Assembly (NCBI RefSeq): GCF_002250565.1
Contig: NZ_NMVJ01000006.1
Coordinates: forward strand, 124,001-188,000
Length of the DNA stretch: 64,000 nt
From: Parenemella sanctibonifatiensis
Lineage (GTDB): Bacteria > Actinomycetota > Actinomycetes > Propionibacteriales > Propionibacteriaceae
Reading direction: 5' to 3'
Made by a program: the position numbers and the translations under genes. Positions 7,079-15,750 of this stretch are shown piece by piece. The notes beneath the pieces are model-generated. The model made no database searches and was not told where the DNA came from. It worked only from the letters and a program-made list of their open reading frames with translations. How positions within the stretch are numbered: the first letter of the stretch is position 1; each line of letters opens with the position of its first letter.

Positions 7079-10000
7079 ATGACCGACCTTGGCGGATGGA
7101 ACTCCCCCGAACGCTCCATTGACGCTGCTGAACTGGTGTCCCGACTGGTTGCCACCGTGACCGACCTGCCGCCGGGTTTCTCCGCCGACGAGGTCTCCGC
7201 ATTCGTGGCGCACTACTTCCTCCACGCCGACACGGTCGGAATCGCGAAGCGCCCCCCGGACGTGGTCGCCGGGGCAGTCCGGAACCACTTCGGGTTGGCA
7301 CAGCACCGCGCCGCCGGGGTGCCCGCGATGACGATCGAACAGCCAGCAGGTGCTTGGGCCCAGCCCGGCCTGGTCGTGGTCCAGATCGTCACCGACGACA
7401 TGCCCTTCCTGGTCGATTCGTTGACGCTGGAGGCCAATCGCCAGGGCTGGATGATCCGCGAACTCTTCCACCCGCAGTACGTGGTGGACCGCGAGGACGG
7501 TGACTTCGTCACGATCCGCCACCGCCGCGACGCCCTGCCGACTTCGGTCCCCGAGTCGTGGATCCACCTGGAGTTGCTGCCGGCGCCGGGCACCAGCGAC
7601 ATCCAGTCGCGCATCGACAGCCTCAAGCAGGGGCTGTTGCACGCACTGGACGACGTCCGGATCGCGGTGACGGACTGGCAGCCGATGCGCAACAAGACGC
7701 TGCAGGTGGCCGAGTTGTTGGGGGAGGGGACCGAGGAGGCTGCGCTGATGCAGTGGCTGGCCGAGGACCACTTCACCTTCCTGGCCTACGAACATCACCG
7801 GGTCGAGGGTGACATCTGGCATGACGTCAACGAGGCCGCGTTGGGTCTGTCGCGGGACCCGCAGCGGCGCAGTGGATTCGACGCCAAGCCGACCCGGTCG
7901 CCGGTGGACCGGCTCGTCATCACCAAGGAACCCATCCGCAGCACCGTCCACCGTGCGGGCTGGCGGGACTACATCGGCGTACGCGAGCTGGACGAGCAGG
8001 GCAACCTGGTCGCGGAGCACGCATTCCTGGGGCTGCTGTCGGATGCGGCGTATCGGTTGCCGGTCGGTGAGATCCCGGTGGCCCGCGCCAAGGCTGAGGC
8101 GATCCTGACCTCCTCCGGGCTGGACCCCAAGACCCACGGCGCCAGCCGGCTGGTGGCCGCCTTGGAGCAGCATCCCCGCGATGACCTCCTCGAGGCACCG
8201 GTGGCTGAGCTCGGTGCGGTTGTCACGGCGATCTCACAGTTGCGGGAGCGGCGCCAGATCCGGCTGTTTGCCAACGTCAGCCGCTATGGCCGATTCGCCT
8301 CGCTGCTGGTCTTCATGCCGCGGGAGCGTTACAGCACCGAGGTGCGCATCAAGATCTGCGACATCATCGCCAAGAAGCTCGGCCCCGACTCGATCCACTA
8401 CGAACCCCGGCTCGGAGATTCGGTGCTGGCCCGGCTGCACCTGACCGTGGTGCGGCCCGCCGACGGTTCGAACGAACCGCTCGACATTCCCGCGTTGGAG
8501 CGGCAGATGACCGACGCGGTGCAGGGCTGGGACGACCGCTTCCACGACGCCATCGAGAAGCTGCCGGCTGAGCTGCGGGCAGTCGAGCTGCCCGAGGGTT
8601 ACAAGGAATCCTTCACCCCGGCTCAGGCGGTGCTGGACCTGGCCGCGCTGCAACAGCTCAGCGGTGACGAGATGGCGACCGCGTTGTACCGGCCCGACAT
8701 TCCCGGTTCGGCCGCGTGGCGGCTGAAGGTGTTGTCCTTCGGCGAGCCGATGACGCTGACCGAGGTGATGCCGCACCTGTCCAACCTCGGCGTCACCGTC
8801 GTGGACGAACGGCCCTACGTCTTCCCGGTGGGAGGCCGACAGGCGCTGGTCTATGACTTCGGTCTGGCGCTCACGCAGCGGCCGTACGCCGCCGAGTCTG
8901 CTGACGCCGGCCCTACCGGCACCGACCCCGACTCCGATGCGGCCGACGATGCCGGCATCAGCTGGCCGTTGTCGGACCGGGAGCGCTTCATGCGCGCGTT
9001 CGAGGCGTCCTACCGGGGCCAGTCCGATTCGGACCAGTTGAACACCCTGGTGTTGATTGCTGGTTTGCGCTGGACCCAGGTCACCCACCTGCGCGCCATC
9101 TCGCGCTATCTGCAGCAGGCGAACACGCCCTACTCGCAGGCCTACATCGCCGAGGCGTTGTGCGCCCATCCCGATCTTGCCCGCGGGGTGGCCGAGCTGT
9201 TCAGCACCAAGTTCGACCCGGACTACGACCTCGCCGCTGAGCAGCGGCCGGCCCGGGTGGCCGAGCTGCGGGACGAGGTGCTGGCGGGCCTGGACGCGGT
9301 CGACAGCCTCGACCACGACACCATTGTGCGGCAGTTCGTGACCGTCATCGACGCGGTGGTGCGCACCAATGCGTACACCGAGGACTCCCGCACCATCGGG
9401 GCGGTAGCGCTGAAGCTGGTGCCCAGTCAGATCGGTTTCCTGCCCGAGCCGCGGCCGGCGCACGAGATCTTTGTGGCGTCGCCGCGCTTCGAGGGTGTCC
9501 ATCTGCGCTTCGGTGCGATCGCTCGCGGCGGGCTGCGCTGGTCGGACCGCGCTGAGGACTTCCGCACCGAGGTGTTGGGTCTGGTGAAGGCGCAGATGGT
9601 CAAGAACACCGTCATCGTGCCGGTTGGCGCCAAGGGGGGCTTCTATGCCAAGCAGTTGCCTGATCCGGCGGTGGACCGGGCGGCCTGGCAGGCCGAAGGT
9701 GTGGCCTGTTATCGCGGCTTCATCACGAGCCTACTGTCACTGACCGACAACATCGTCGACCAGCAGGTCATCACCCCCGACCGGGTGATCCGCTACGACG
9801 GCGACGATCCCTATCTGGTGGTGGCCGCTGACAAGGGCACCGCGACCTTCTCCGACGAGGCCAACGCCATTTCCGAGCAGCGGGGTTTCTGGCTCGCTGA
9901 CGCCTTCGCCTCGGGTGGCTCGGTGGGCTATGACCACAAGGGGATGGGCATCACCGCCCGCGGCGCCTGGGAGTCCGTCAAGCGGCACTTCCGCGAGATG

Positions 10001-11944
10001 GGCCGCGACTGCCAGAGCGAGGACTTCACGTGCATCGGCATCGGTGACATGGCCGGTGACGTCTTCGGCAACGGCATGCTGTTGAGCCGACACATCCGGC
10101 TGGTGGCTGCCTTCAACCACCGCCACATCTTCCTGGATCCCAACCCCGACGCCGAAGCCAGCTGGCAGGAACGCAAGCGGCTCTTTGATCTGCCCCGGTC
10201 CAACTGGAGCGACTACAACACCGACCTGATCTCGGCGGGCGGCGGCGTCCATGAGCGCAGCGCCAAGAGCATCCCGATCACCGCTGAGGTACGCCAGGTG
10301 CTCGGGCTGCCCGAGGATGCCACCGAGATGGCACCCAACCAGCTGATCCACCATGTGCTGCAGGCGCCGGTGGATCTGCTGTGGAACGGCGGCATCGGCA
10401 CCTATGTCAAGGCAACTGATGAGTCCCATGCCGACGTACGCGACAAGACCAACGACGCGCTGCGCGTCAATGGCAACCAGCTGCGCGCCAAGGCGGTTGG
10501 CGAGGGCGGCAACCTGGGTGTGACCCAGCGCGGCCGGATTGAGTACGCCCGCAACGGCGGCCGGATCAACGCTGACTTCATCGACAACTCCGCCGGCGTG
10601 GACACTTCCGACCACGAGGTCAACATCAAGATCCTGCTGGCGGCCGAGGTCGAGGCGGGACGGCTGGAACGAGCTGAGCGCGACGAGCTGCTGGCCAGCA
10701 TGACCGATGCGGTGGCGGGGCTGGTGTTGGCGCACAACATCGACCAGAACCTTGCTCTGGCCAATGCCGTGTCTCATTCCGTCCAGGTCGCTGGTGCCCA
10801 TGAGGAGTGGATGCGGGAGCTGGAGGCGCAGGGCTACCTGAATCGGCGCCTGGAGGAGATGCCCTCCAGCAAGGAGATGGCCCGTCGGATTGAGGCCGGT
10901 GAAGGGTTGGCGAGCCCGGAGCTGGCGATCCTGCTGGCGTACACCAAGATCATGCTGGAACGCGAGGTGTTGGCCTCCGATCTGCCCGAGGATCCCTATG
11001 TTGCGGCGCGATTGCCGCAGTATTTTCCGCAGGTGTTGCAGCAGCGGTACGCCGAGCAGATCCCGCAGCACCGGTTGGCCCGGGAGATCATCACCACGGT
11101 TGCGGTGAACCGGTTCGTCAATTCGGCCGGCATCAGTGCCTACAACCGGCTGCACGGGGAGACCAATGCGTCTCCGGCGGAGATCATCCGGGCACAGTTG
11201 GCGACCCGAGCGATCTTCCGGGTGGGCCGCCACGAAGTGACCTCGCGCTCGGGCGGCGAGTTGAGCGCCGACGCGCAGACCCGGATCCGGATGGATCTGC
11301 GGTTGGCCGTGGAACGGGGCACCCGCTGGATGCTGCTGCATTGGCACGGTCCGGTGGACATCAGCGCGGTGATAGCCGAATACGAACAGGACACCCACCG
11401 GGTCATCGAGCAGTTGCCCGAGCTGATCGGGGGTGGGGCTGCCGAACAGGTGGCCAAGAGCCAGGCCGAGCTCGAGGAGCTCGGCGTGGAGCCTGGATTC
11501 GCCGCACTGGTGGCCGGTTTCGACCACAGCTATCAGGCGTTGAGCATCGTCCACAACGCCCACCGGTTGGGGCAGGACACCATCGAAGTCGCCAAGGTGC
11601 ACTTCCGGCTCGGTGAGGCGCTCGGGCTGGATCTGCTGCGGGAACGGGTCCGGGAGTTGCCGCGCAACGACCGCTGGGAGCTGCTGGCCCGGGCCGCGCT
11701 GCGCGACGAGCTCGCCAACCTGCGTGATGCGCTGGTGCGACGCGCCTGCGAGGCGAAGGGGGAGCAGGACATCTCGGCCGACGCTGCGGTGGAGGCCTGG
11801 TGTGCCTCGGTGCCGGGCGCGACCAGGCTGCGGGACCAGTTGGTCAGCCTGTGTGAGCAGGATGCGGCCGAAGGTGTGGCCGACCTGGCACGACTGTCGG
11901 TGGCGGTGGGCATGGTGCGCAGCCTGCTGGCGGCGCGGTCGTGA
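7079..11944 (+). CDS. gdh: Large NAD-dependent glutamate dehydrogenase (180-kDa class)
   Basis: A 1621-residue NAD-specific glutamate dehydrogenase that oxidatively deaminates glutamate to 2-oxoglutarate and ammonia. Length fits the 180-kDa class known from Streptomyces and mycobacteria. The N-terminal half carries ACT-like regulatory modules. The catalytic core shows GGLRWSDRAEDFRTEVLGLV and KAQMVKNTVIVPVGAKGGF (about residues 815-857), the glutamate-binding Lys region, and later a nucleotide-binding part (CIGIGDMAGDVFGNGMLLS and LLWNGGIGTYVKA). ATG 7079 is preferred; a TTG at 7052 in the same frame is possible. A -10 box TAGGCT at about 7022 gives a leader of about 45 bases. In mycobacteria this enzyme is inhibited by the GarA FHA protein, but no garA is seen here. 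The PHP gene follows after 10 bases. Confidence 0.96.
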   Translation: MTDLGGWNSPERSIDAAELVSRLVATVTDLPPGFSADEVSAFVAHYFLHADTVGIAKRPPDVVAGAVRNHFGLAQHRAAGVPAMTIEQPAGAWAQPGLVVVQIVTDDMPFLVDSLTLEANRQGWMIRELFHPQYVVDREDGDFVTIRHRRDALPTSVPESWIHLELLPAPGTSDIQSRIDSLKQGLLHALDDVRIAVTDWQPMRNKTLQVAELLGEGTEEAALMQWLAEDHFTFLAYEHHRVEGDIWHDVNEAALGLSRDPQRRSGFDAKPTRSPVDRLVITKEPIRSTVHRAGWRDYIGVRELDEQGNLVAEHAFLGLLSDAAYRLPVGEIPVARAKAEAILTSSGLDPKTHGASRLVAALEQHPRDDLLEAPVAELGAVVTAISQLRERRQIRLFANVSRYGRFASLLVFMPRERYSTEVRIKICDIIAKKLGPDSIHYEPRLGDSVLARLHLTVVRPADGSNEPLDIPALERQMTDAVQGWDDRFHDAIEKLPAELRAVELPEGYKESFTPAQAVLDLAALQQLSGDEMATALYRPDIPGSAAWRLKVLSFGEPMTLTEVMPHLSNLGVTVVDERPYVFPVGGRQALVYDFGLALTQRPYAAESADAGPTGTDPDSDAADDAGISWPLSDRERFMRAFEASYRGQSDSDQLNTLVLIAGLRWTQVTHLRAISRYLQQANTPYSQAYIAEALCAHPDLARGVAELFSTKFDPDYDLAAEQRPARVAELRDEVLAGLDAVDSLDHDTIVRQFVTVIDAVVRTNAYTEDSRTIGAVALKLVPSQIGFLPEPRPAHEIFVASPRFEGVHLRFGAIARGGLRWSDRAEDFRTEVLGLVKAQMVKNTVIVPVGAKGGFYAKQLPDPAVDRAAWQAEGVACYRGFITSLLSLTDNIVDQQVITPDRVIRYDGDDPYLVVAADKGTATFSDEANAISEQRGFWLADAFASGGSVGYDHKGMGITARGAWESVKRHFREMGRDCQSEDFTCIGIGDMAGDVFGNGMLLSRHIRLVAAFNHRHIFLDPNPDAEASWQERKRLFDLPRSNWSDYNTDLISAGGGVHERSAKSIPITAEVRQVLGLPEDATEMAPNQLIHHVLQAPVDLLWNGGIGTYVKATDESHADVRDKTNDALRVNGNQLRAKAVGEGGNLGVTQRGRIEYARNGGRINADFIDNSAGVDTSDHEVNIKILLAAEVEAGRLERAERDELLASMTDAVAGLVLAHNIDQNLALANAVSHSVQVAGAHEEWMRELEAQGYLNRRLEEMPSSKEMARRIEAGEGLASPELAILLAYTKIMLEREVLASDLPEDPYVAARLPQYFPQVLQQRYAEQIPQHRLAREIITTVAVNRFVNSAGISAYNRLHGETNASPAEIIRAQLATRAIFRVGRHEVTSRSGGELSADAQTRIRMDLRLAVERGTRWMLLHWHGPVDISAVIAEYEQDTHRVIEQLPELIGGGAAEQVAKSQAELEELGVEPGFAALVAGFDHSYQALSIVHNAHRLGQDTIEVAKVHFRLGEALGLDLLRERVRELPRNDRWELLARAALRDELANLRDALVRRACEAKGEQDISADAAVEAWCASVPGATRLRDQLVSLCEQDAAEGVADLARLSVAVGMVRSLLAARS

Positions 11945-11954
11945 GGGCGGGGCG

Positions 11955-12839
11955 ATGACGTCACGGTCCGCTGTGTCAGCAGGCTCGGGTTGGGACCTGC
12001 ACACCCATTCCTTCATCTCGGACGGCACGGACGCACCAGCCGACGTGGTGGCGGCCGCCCAGGGCGCCGGTCTGGCGGGGCTGGCGCTGACCGACCACGA
12101 CACCTTCGAGGGGCTGCCCGAGGCCGCGGCCGCCGCGGAACGGCTCGGGGTGGGTTTCCTGCCCGGGCTGGAGATGTCCTGCCAGCACAACGGCGTTTCG
12201 GTGCACCTGCTCGGCTACGGCTGCGACCCCGAGGATGCAGTACTGGGGGAGGAGCTCGCTCGGATCCGCGACGGTCGCGACGGCCGGCTGCCGGCCGTGT
12301 TGGCTAAGCTTGCCGACCTTGGCATGGAGTTGACCGCCGAGGAGGTACGCCAGCACGCTGGCGTCGCGCCGTCGCTGGGGCGGCCCCACATCGCCGATGC
12401 GATGGTGGCGCGCGGGTATGTCGCGAACCGGACCGAGGCCTTCGACCGGTATCTGCGTGACCACGGGCCCGCCCACGTGCCGCGGTATGCGCCGCCGGTG
12501 GAGGACGGCATCGCACTGGTGCGGGGCGCCGGCGGCGTGGCGGTGATTGCCCATCCGTGGGGTCGGGGTCGCCGCTCGAATCTGCCGCCGGTGTACCTGT
12601 CAGAGTTGGCCCGCGACCACGGGCTGGCCGGGATCGAGGTCGACCACCAGGACCACGACCGCCACACCCGTGCCGAGTTGCGCGCACTGGCCCGCGACGT
12701 GGGTCTGCTTGCCACCGGCTCCAGCGACTTCCACGGCACCGGCAAGGTCGACCACGACGTGGGCGTCAACACGACCGACGCGAGCGTGGTCGAGGAGATC
12801 CGGCGCCGACTGGGGCGTGCGGACGCTGGCATCGGCTAG
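11955..12839 (+). CDS. PHP-domain phosphoesterase (RNase AM/TrpH-like)
   Basis: A 294-residue metal-dependent phosphoesterase of the PHP family. The four metal-binding motifs are present: DLHTHSFISDGT (residues about 14-25), LTDHDTFEGLPEA, GLEMSCQHNGVSVHLLGYG, and the C-terminal IAHPWG and TGSSDFHG. The length and insertion (ELTAEEVRQHAGVAPSLGRPHIADAMVARG) match the TrpH/YciV group, whose E. coli member is reported to be a 5'-3' exonuclease acting on short RNA and nucleotide 3',5'-bisphosphates. That precise activity is inferred here. It starts 10 bases after the gdh stop and is probably in the same transcript. Its TAG stop codon is also the first half of the -10 box of the trpS leader. Confidence 0.88.
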   Translation: MTSRSAVSAGSGWDLHTHSFISDGTDAPADVVAAAQGAGLAGLALTDHDTFEGLPEAAAAAERLGVGFLPGLEMSCQHNGVSVHLLGYGCDPEDAVLGEELARIRDGRDGRLPAVLAKLADLGMELTAEEVRQHAGVAPSLGRPHIADAMVARGYVANRTEAFDRYLRDHGPAHVPRYAPPVEDGIALVRGAGGVAVIAHPWGRGRRSNLPPVYLSELARDHGLAGIEVDHQDHDRHTRAELRALARDVGLLATGSSDFHGTGKVDHDVGVNTTDASVVEEIRRRLGRADAGIG

Positions 12840-12842
12840 GGT
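12837..12842 (+). promoter_or_regulatory. -10 box (TAGGGT) of the trpL-trpS transcript
   Basis: TAGGGT overlaps the PHP stop codon and ends 6 bases before the ATG of the leader peptide (12849). This puts the likely transcription start on that ATG, so the leader peptide would be translated from a leaderless mRNA. Confidence 0.6.
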
Positions 12843-12848
12843 GCTGAC

Positions 12849-12878
12849 ATGCAGCAGTGGTGGTGGCCGTCCGCGTGA
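12849..12878 (+). CDS. trpL: Trp-rich leader peptide of trpS (MQQWWWPSA)
   Basis: A 9-codon ORF, ATG CAG CAG TGG TGG TGG CCG TCC GCG TGA, with three consecutive Trp codons. It ends 94 bases before trpS. Trp is the rarest residue and this run lies directly before a tryptophanyl-tRNA synthetase gene, so it is almost certainly an attenuation leader that senses charged tRNA-Trp. The Pro codon after the Trp run begins a 5-bp stem (CCGTC/GACGG, 12867-12881) that covers the leader stop. Confidence 0.85.
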   Translation: MQQWWWPSA

Positions 12879-12953
12879 CGGTTCGCCCTGCCCCAATTCA
12901 GTGGAAGCAACCGTCGACGACGGTTGCTGTGCTGTGCGGTGACCCGTCGACGG
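12867..12953 (+). promoter_or_regulatory. trpS leader RNA with alternative hairpins
   Basis: Between the leader peptide and trpS the RNA can fold several ways. A perfect 10-bp hairpin AGCAACCGTC-GAC-complement lies at 12906-12928. CCGTC/GACGG segments recur at 12867-12881, 12911-12923 and 12944-12953, so upstream and downstream elements compete. A ribosome stalled at the Trp codons would block the first segment and shift pairing. No T-run follows the 10-bp hairpin, so the effect may be Rho-dependent, intrinsic without U-run, or translational. The trpS ribosome-binding site AGGAG is at 12962-12966. Confidence 0.65.
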
Positions 12954-12972
12954 ACGACATCAGGAGTACGAC

Positions 12973-14079
12973 ATGACCAACCCCGACGTTCCCGCCGATC
13001 AGACCAAGACCCCCGGAGACGCGAGCGCCACTTTGGCCAGCAGCGTCCAGCGCAGTGAGCAGGTGGAGGCCGACCTGGCCCAGCATCCCGAGCGCTATCG
13101 GATCCTCACCGGTGACCGCCCGACCGGGCACCTGCACATCGGGCACTACTTCGGTTCGCTTGCCAACCGGGTGCGCCTGCAGCAGCTCGGCATCCAGACC
13201 AATGTGCTGGTGGCCGACTACCAGGTCATCTACGACCGAGATGGCGTCGGCGCGCTCAAGGACAACGTCCTCAATGCTCTGGCCGACTACTTGGCCTGCG
13301 GCATCGACCCCGACCGGGGCATGATCTTCGCGCACTCGGCCGTGCCGGCGCTGAACCAGCTGATGCTGCCCTTCCTCTCCTTGGTGTCGGCCGCAGAGTT
13401 GGAGCGCAACCCCACCGTCAAGGAGGAGATGGAGGCTTCTGGGCGTGGTCTGGGCGGGCTGATGCTCACCTTCCCGGTGCATCAGGCGGCCGACATCCTC
13501 TTCTGCAAGGCCAACCTGGTGCCGGTCGGCAAGGACCAGCTGCCCCACATCGAACTGACCCGACTGCTGGCCCGCCGCTTCGACGAGCGCTACGGCCGGG
13601 TCGGGGACGAGCCGGTGTTTCCGCAGGCCGACGCGCTGCTCGGCAAGGCCCAGAACCTGCTCGGCATGGATGGCAAGAAGATGTCCAAGTCGCGCGGCAA
13701 CGCGATCGAGATCGGTGCCAGCGCTGACGAGACCGCCAAGCTCATCAAGAAGGCCGTCACCGACGCCGACCGCCACATCAGCTACGACCCGCAGGCTCGC
13801 CCCGAGGTCGCCAACCTGCTCACCCTGGCCGGGCTGTGCACCGGGCGTACCCCCGAGGGCATCGCCGCCGAGATCGGCGACGGTGGTGGCGGCACCCTGA
13901 AGAAGTTCCTGACCGAGGCGGTCAATGAATACTTCGCGCCGATGCGGGAGAAGCGAACCGAACTGTTGGCCGAGCCGGCCGAACTGATGGCCGTCCTGCA
14001 TCGGGGCAACGACCAGGCCAACGAGGTCGCCGAGCAGACCCTGGCCGAGGTACGCCAGGCGATGCAGATGGACTACTGA
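12973..14079 (+). CDS. trpS: Tryptophanyl-tRNA synthetase, attenuation-controlled
   Basis: A 368-residue class I synthetase that charges tRNA-Trp. The HIGH motif is H-I-G-H (residues 55-58, within GDRPTGHLHIGHYFGSL) and the KMSKS motif is KMSKSRGN (about 236-243). GGLMLTFPVHQAADILFCKA and VGKDQLPHIELTRLLARRF are typical of TrpRS. About 40 extra residues rich in Thr/Asp precede the catalytic core. The sequence style (TGDRP..GH.HIGHY.GSL.NRV.LQ) resembles the auxiliary TrpRS type rather than the compact housekeeping one. In Streptomyces coelicolor an auxiliary TrpRS conferring indolmycin resistance is controlled by ribosome-mediated attenuation. The Trp leader here suggests a similar arrangement, but whether this is the sole or a second TrpRS cannot be told from the window. 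AGGAG lies 6 bases before the ATG. Confidence 0.95.
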   Translation: MTNPDVPADQTKTPGDASATLASSVQRSEQVEADLAQHPERYRILTGDRPTGHLHIGHYFGSLANRVRLQQLGIQTNVLVADYQVIYDRDGVGALKDNVLNALADYLACGIDPDRGMIFAHSAVPALNQLMLPFLSLVSAAELERNPTVKEEMEASGRGLGGLMLTFPVHQAADILFCKANLVPVGKDQLPHIELTRLLARRFDERYGRVGDEPVFPQADALLGKAQNLLGMDGKKMSKSRGNAIEIGASADETAKLIKKAVTDADRHISYDPQARPEVANLLTLAGLCTGRTPEGIAAEIGDGGGGTLKKFLTEAVNEYFAPMREKRTELLAEPAELMAVLHRGNDQANEVAEQTLAEVRQAMQMDY

Positions 14080-14110
14080 GGGCGTAGCCGCTGGGCCTGC
14101 GCAAGCTCAG

Positions 14111-14153
14111 GATGCTGTAGTTGTGCAGGTCCTCTTGGCGAATTCGCCTGCGT
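14111..14153. repeat. Dispersed intergenic repeat, copy near trpS
   Basis: GATGCTGTAGTTGTGCAGG (14111-14129) is the exact reverse complement of 19600-19618. The similarity continues through GGC.GAAT...CCTGCG to about 14152, giving roughly 43 aligned bases. The copy contains a 12-base palindrome, GGCGAATTCGCC, and ends on the stop codon of the small minus-strand ORF at 14153-14290. Confidence 0.6.
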
Positions 14154-14290
14154 CACGACGGGATGATGTAGACACGCAGGCCCACCCGGTCGCGCTCGGC
14201 AGGGTTGATGCTGAAGCAGCCGTTCCCGGGCATGCCGGTTGCCACCAGGTGGCCGGGGGGGGGGGGTATGTTCATCGCAACCAACTCCAT
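14153..14290 (-). pseudogene. Possible small gene or 3' gene remnant containing a C12 tract
   Basis: A 45-codon frame on the minus strand starts MELVAMNIPPPP and continues through GNGCFSINPAERDRVGLR to end VYIIPS. The residue mix after the Pro run looks like a real protein rather than a random frame. The four prolines are encoded by a run of 12 C (12 G on the plus strand, 14255-14266), where the rest of the window has no such tract. The frame stays open upstream of the ATG for at least 14 codons, and there is no Shine-Dalgarno, so it may be the end of a decayed gene. I cannot name a family. It lies between trpS and the lipoprotein gene, in a gap of about 250 bases. Confidence 0.4.
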
Positions 14291-14332
14291 GGCGGCGTTG
14301 GTCTTGACTGGACATGTGCAAGGGAGACATGA

Positions 14333-14869
14333 ATGGCCAGGTGGAAGCGAGGTACGCCCCAGCGCATGGGAAAGATGGCCGCAGTCATCCTCCTGACGAC
14401 GCTGGTCGCCGGATGTGGTGGCGGACGGGAAGTGGCGCCTGATGGCCCTCCTCGAGTGGCAGACCTCTGCCCCGGCGAGACATCGGCGTATCAGCAGGGC
14501 GGTGGCGTACGCACGGAGCTCCCCGCCGACTTCGAGATTGTTGCGGTGACGTGGTGCTCACGGCCGCTGCCGGAGGGAAACCTGGTGGAGCGATTCACCA
14601 CCGAGCCGGCGCCGCTGACAGACCTCATCGAGTCCTTCCCGGACACGCCGCCGCCAACCGAGACGCGTGACGGAGCGCTGCTGGCCTGCGACTCGCAACC
14701 CGGCAACCGGGAGATCGTCTACCTCTATCCGGCGGAGGGCGATCCGATCCTGTGGGACGTCCCGGCGGACACCAGCTGTGGCTATTCGCGAGACCGTCAC
14801 GACGTCTTCGAGGTGCTCGAGAACGACGTGACGTGGACCTGGCAGGGAGACCCGGTAACGCTGGAGTAG
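14333..14869 (+). CDS. Putative lipoprotein, function unknown
   Basis: A 178-residue secreted lipoprotein. The signal peptide has a basic start (MARWKRGTPQRMGK), a hydrophobic core (MAAVILLTTLVAG) and a lipobox LVAGC with the modified Cys at about residue 28. The mature part is mostly acidic, with four further cysteines that could form disulfides, and no recognisable domain. AGGGAG lies 7 bases before the ATG at 14333; a second ATG in the same frame, within RMGK, would also keep the lipobox. It is convergent with the hydrolase gene. Expected location is the outer face of the cytoplasmic membrane. Confidence 0.75.
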   Translation: MARWKRGTPQRMGKMAAVILLTTLVAGCGGGREVAPDGPPRVADLCPGETSAYQQGGGVRTELPADFEIVAVTWCSRPLPEGNLVERFTTEPAPLTDLIESFPDTPPPTETRDGALLACDSQPGNREIVYLYPAEGDPILWDVPADTSCGYSRDRHDVFEVLENDVTWTWQGDPVTLE

Positions 14870-14883
14870 GCCCGGCGGTGGCG

Positions 14884-15747
14884 TCAGTTCGGCGTGGGCT
14901 GGGCCAGCCGTTGCGCCAGCACATCGGCCAACGCGTCGACATTTTCCAGCTGCGGGTTGTGCATCGCCTCGGGAATCACGTCGACCTCAGCGCCCAGCCG
15001 CTCGGCGGTCTGACGCTGGGTCACCTGGGCCCAGGTGCCGTCTCGTTCCCCGAAGATCACGTGCGCCGGTACGCCGGTCGCCGCCACCTGGTGGATGACA
15101 TCGGGGGCATGCCACAGCGCCTCGGTCGTGGCGAGCAGCGCGTCATGTCGACCGGCGACGAACCGTTCGGTGAGGAACTTGCCCAGCCCGACGTCGGGGT
15201 CGATGCCCTCGACGGCGGAGCGTTCCCGCCAGATCGCTTCCATGTCCTCGGTGCGGTTCATCGCCTCGACGAACTGATTCAGGCGGTCGCGGGTGATCTC
15301 GTTGTCGGGATGGGGATCCACGCCCAGACCCGCCGGTCCCGAACACAACAGGGTCAGGCTGGCGTACGCCTGCGGCTGCGCGATGACGGCGCGCTGCGCG
15401 ATCAAGCCACCAAAGGAATGGCCGACCAGATGCAGCGGCACGCCGTCGCCGACGCGCTCGGAGGCGTACGCCGTGACTGCGGCCAGGTCGTTGACCGAGG
15501 ACGCCAGATCGAAGGGCCCATCGGAACGTGACTGGTACCAGCCTCGCTGGTCGTAGCTGAAGCCGCCGATGCCGCGGCCGACCAGCTCGGGGATGAGGAA
15601 GCTGAAGTCCTCCTTCGATCCGCAGTAGCCGTGCACCAGCAGCACCGCCGCCGTGGGGGCATCGGGGATTCCTTCCAGCACCGCGAGGTCAGCGCCGGGG
15701 GCGCTGACCTCGGCGTTGGCGAGGACTCCGAACAGGTCGAAGATCAC
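14884..15747 (-). CDS. Alpha/beta hydrolase
   Basis: A 287-residue alpha/beta-hydrolase-fold protein. It shows the oxyanion-hole HG motif (VLLVHGYCGSKEDF), the YDQRGWYQS loop typical of this fold, the nucleophile elbow GHSFGG (Ser nucleophile, about residue 112) and a C-terminal His region (VIPEAMHNPQLENVDAL). The cap domain is helical. It could be an esterase, lipase or C-C hydrolase; substrate unknown. The GTG start lies 3 bases after the stop of the DEAD-box helicase on the same strand and has no clear Shine-Dalgarno of its own, so translation is probably coupled to the helicase gene. Confidence 0.85.
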   Translation of the reverse strand: MIFDLFGVLANAEVSAPGADLAVLEGIPDAPTAAVLLVHGYCGSKEDFSFLIPELVGRGIGGFSYDQRGWYQSRSDGPFDLASSVNDLAAVTAYASERVGDGVPLHLVGHSFGGLIAQRAVIAQPQAYASLTLLCSGPAGLGVDPHPDNEITRDRLNQFVEAMNRTEDMEAIWRERSAVEGIDPDVGLGKFLTERFVAGRHDALLATTEALWHAPDVIHQVAATGVPAHVIFGERDGTWAQVTQRQTAERLGAEVDVIPEAMHNPQLENVDALADVLAQRLAQPTPN

Positions 15748-15750
15748 CGG

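Noticed and set aside
9737-12190. Long minus-strand open frame (817 codons) opposite gdh
   Set aside because: Its protein is a His/Gln/Arg-rich shadow of the GC-rich gdh reading frame with no domain. The same explains long antisense frames opposite adnB (29584-32847), dnaE2 (20600-22681), adnA (25922-27880) and the DEAD-box gene (15631-17262).
14123-14332. Plus-strand small frame across the G12 tract
   Set aside because: It reads Gly-rich and Ala-rich without protein-like pattern, and overlaps the more convincing minus-strand 45-codon frame.
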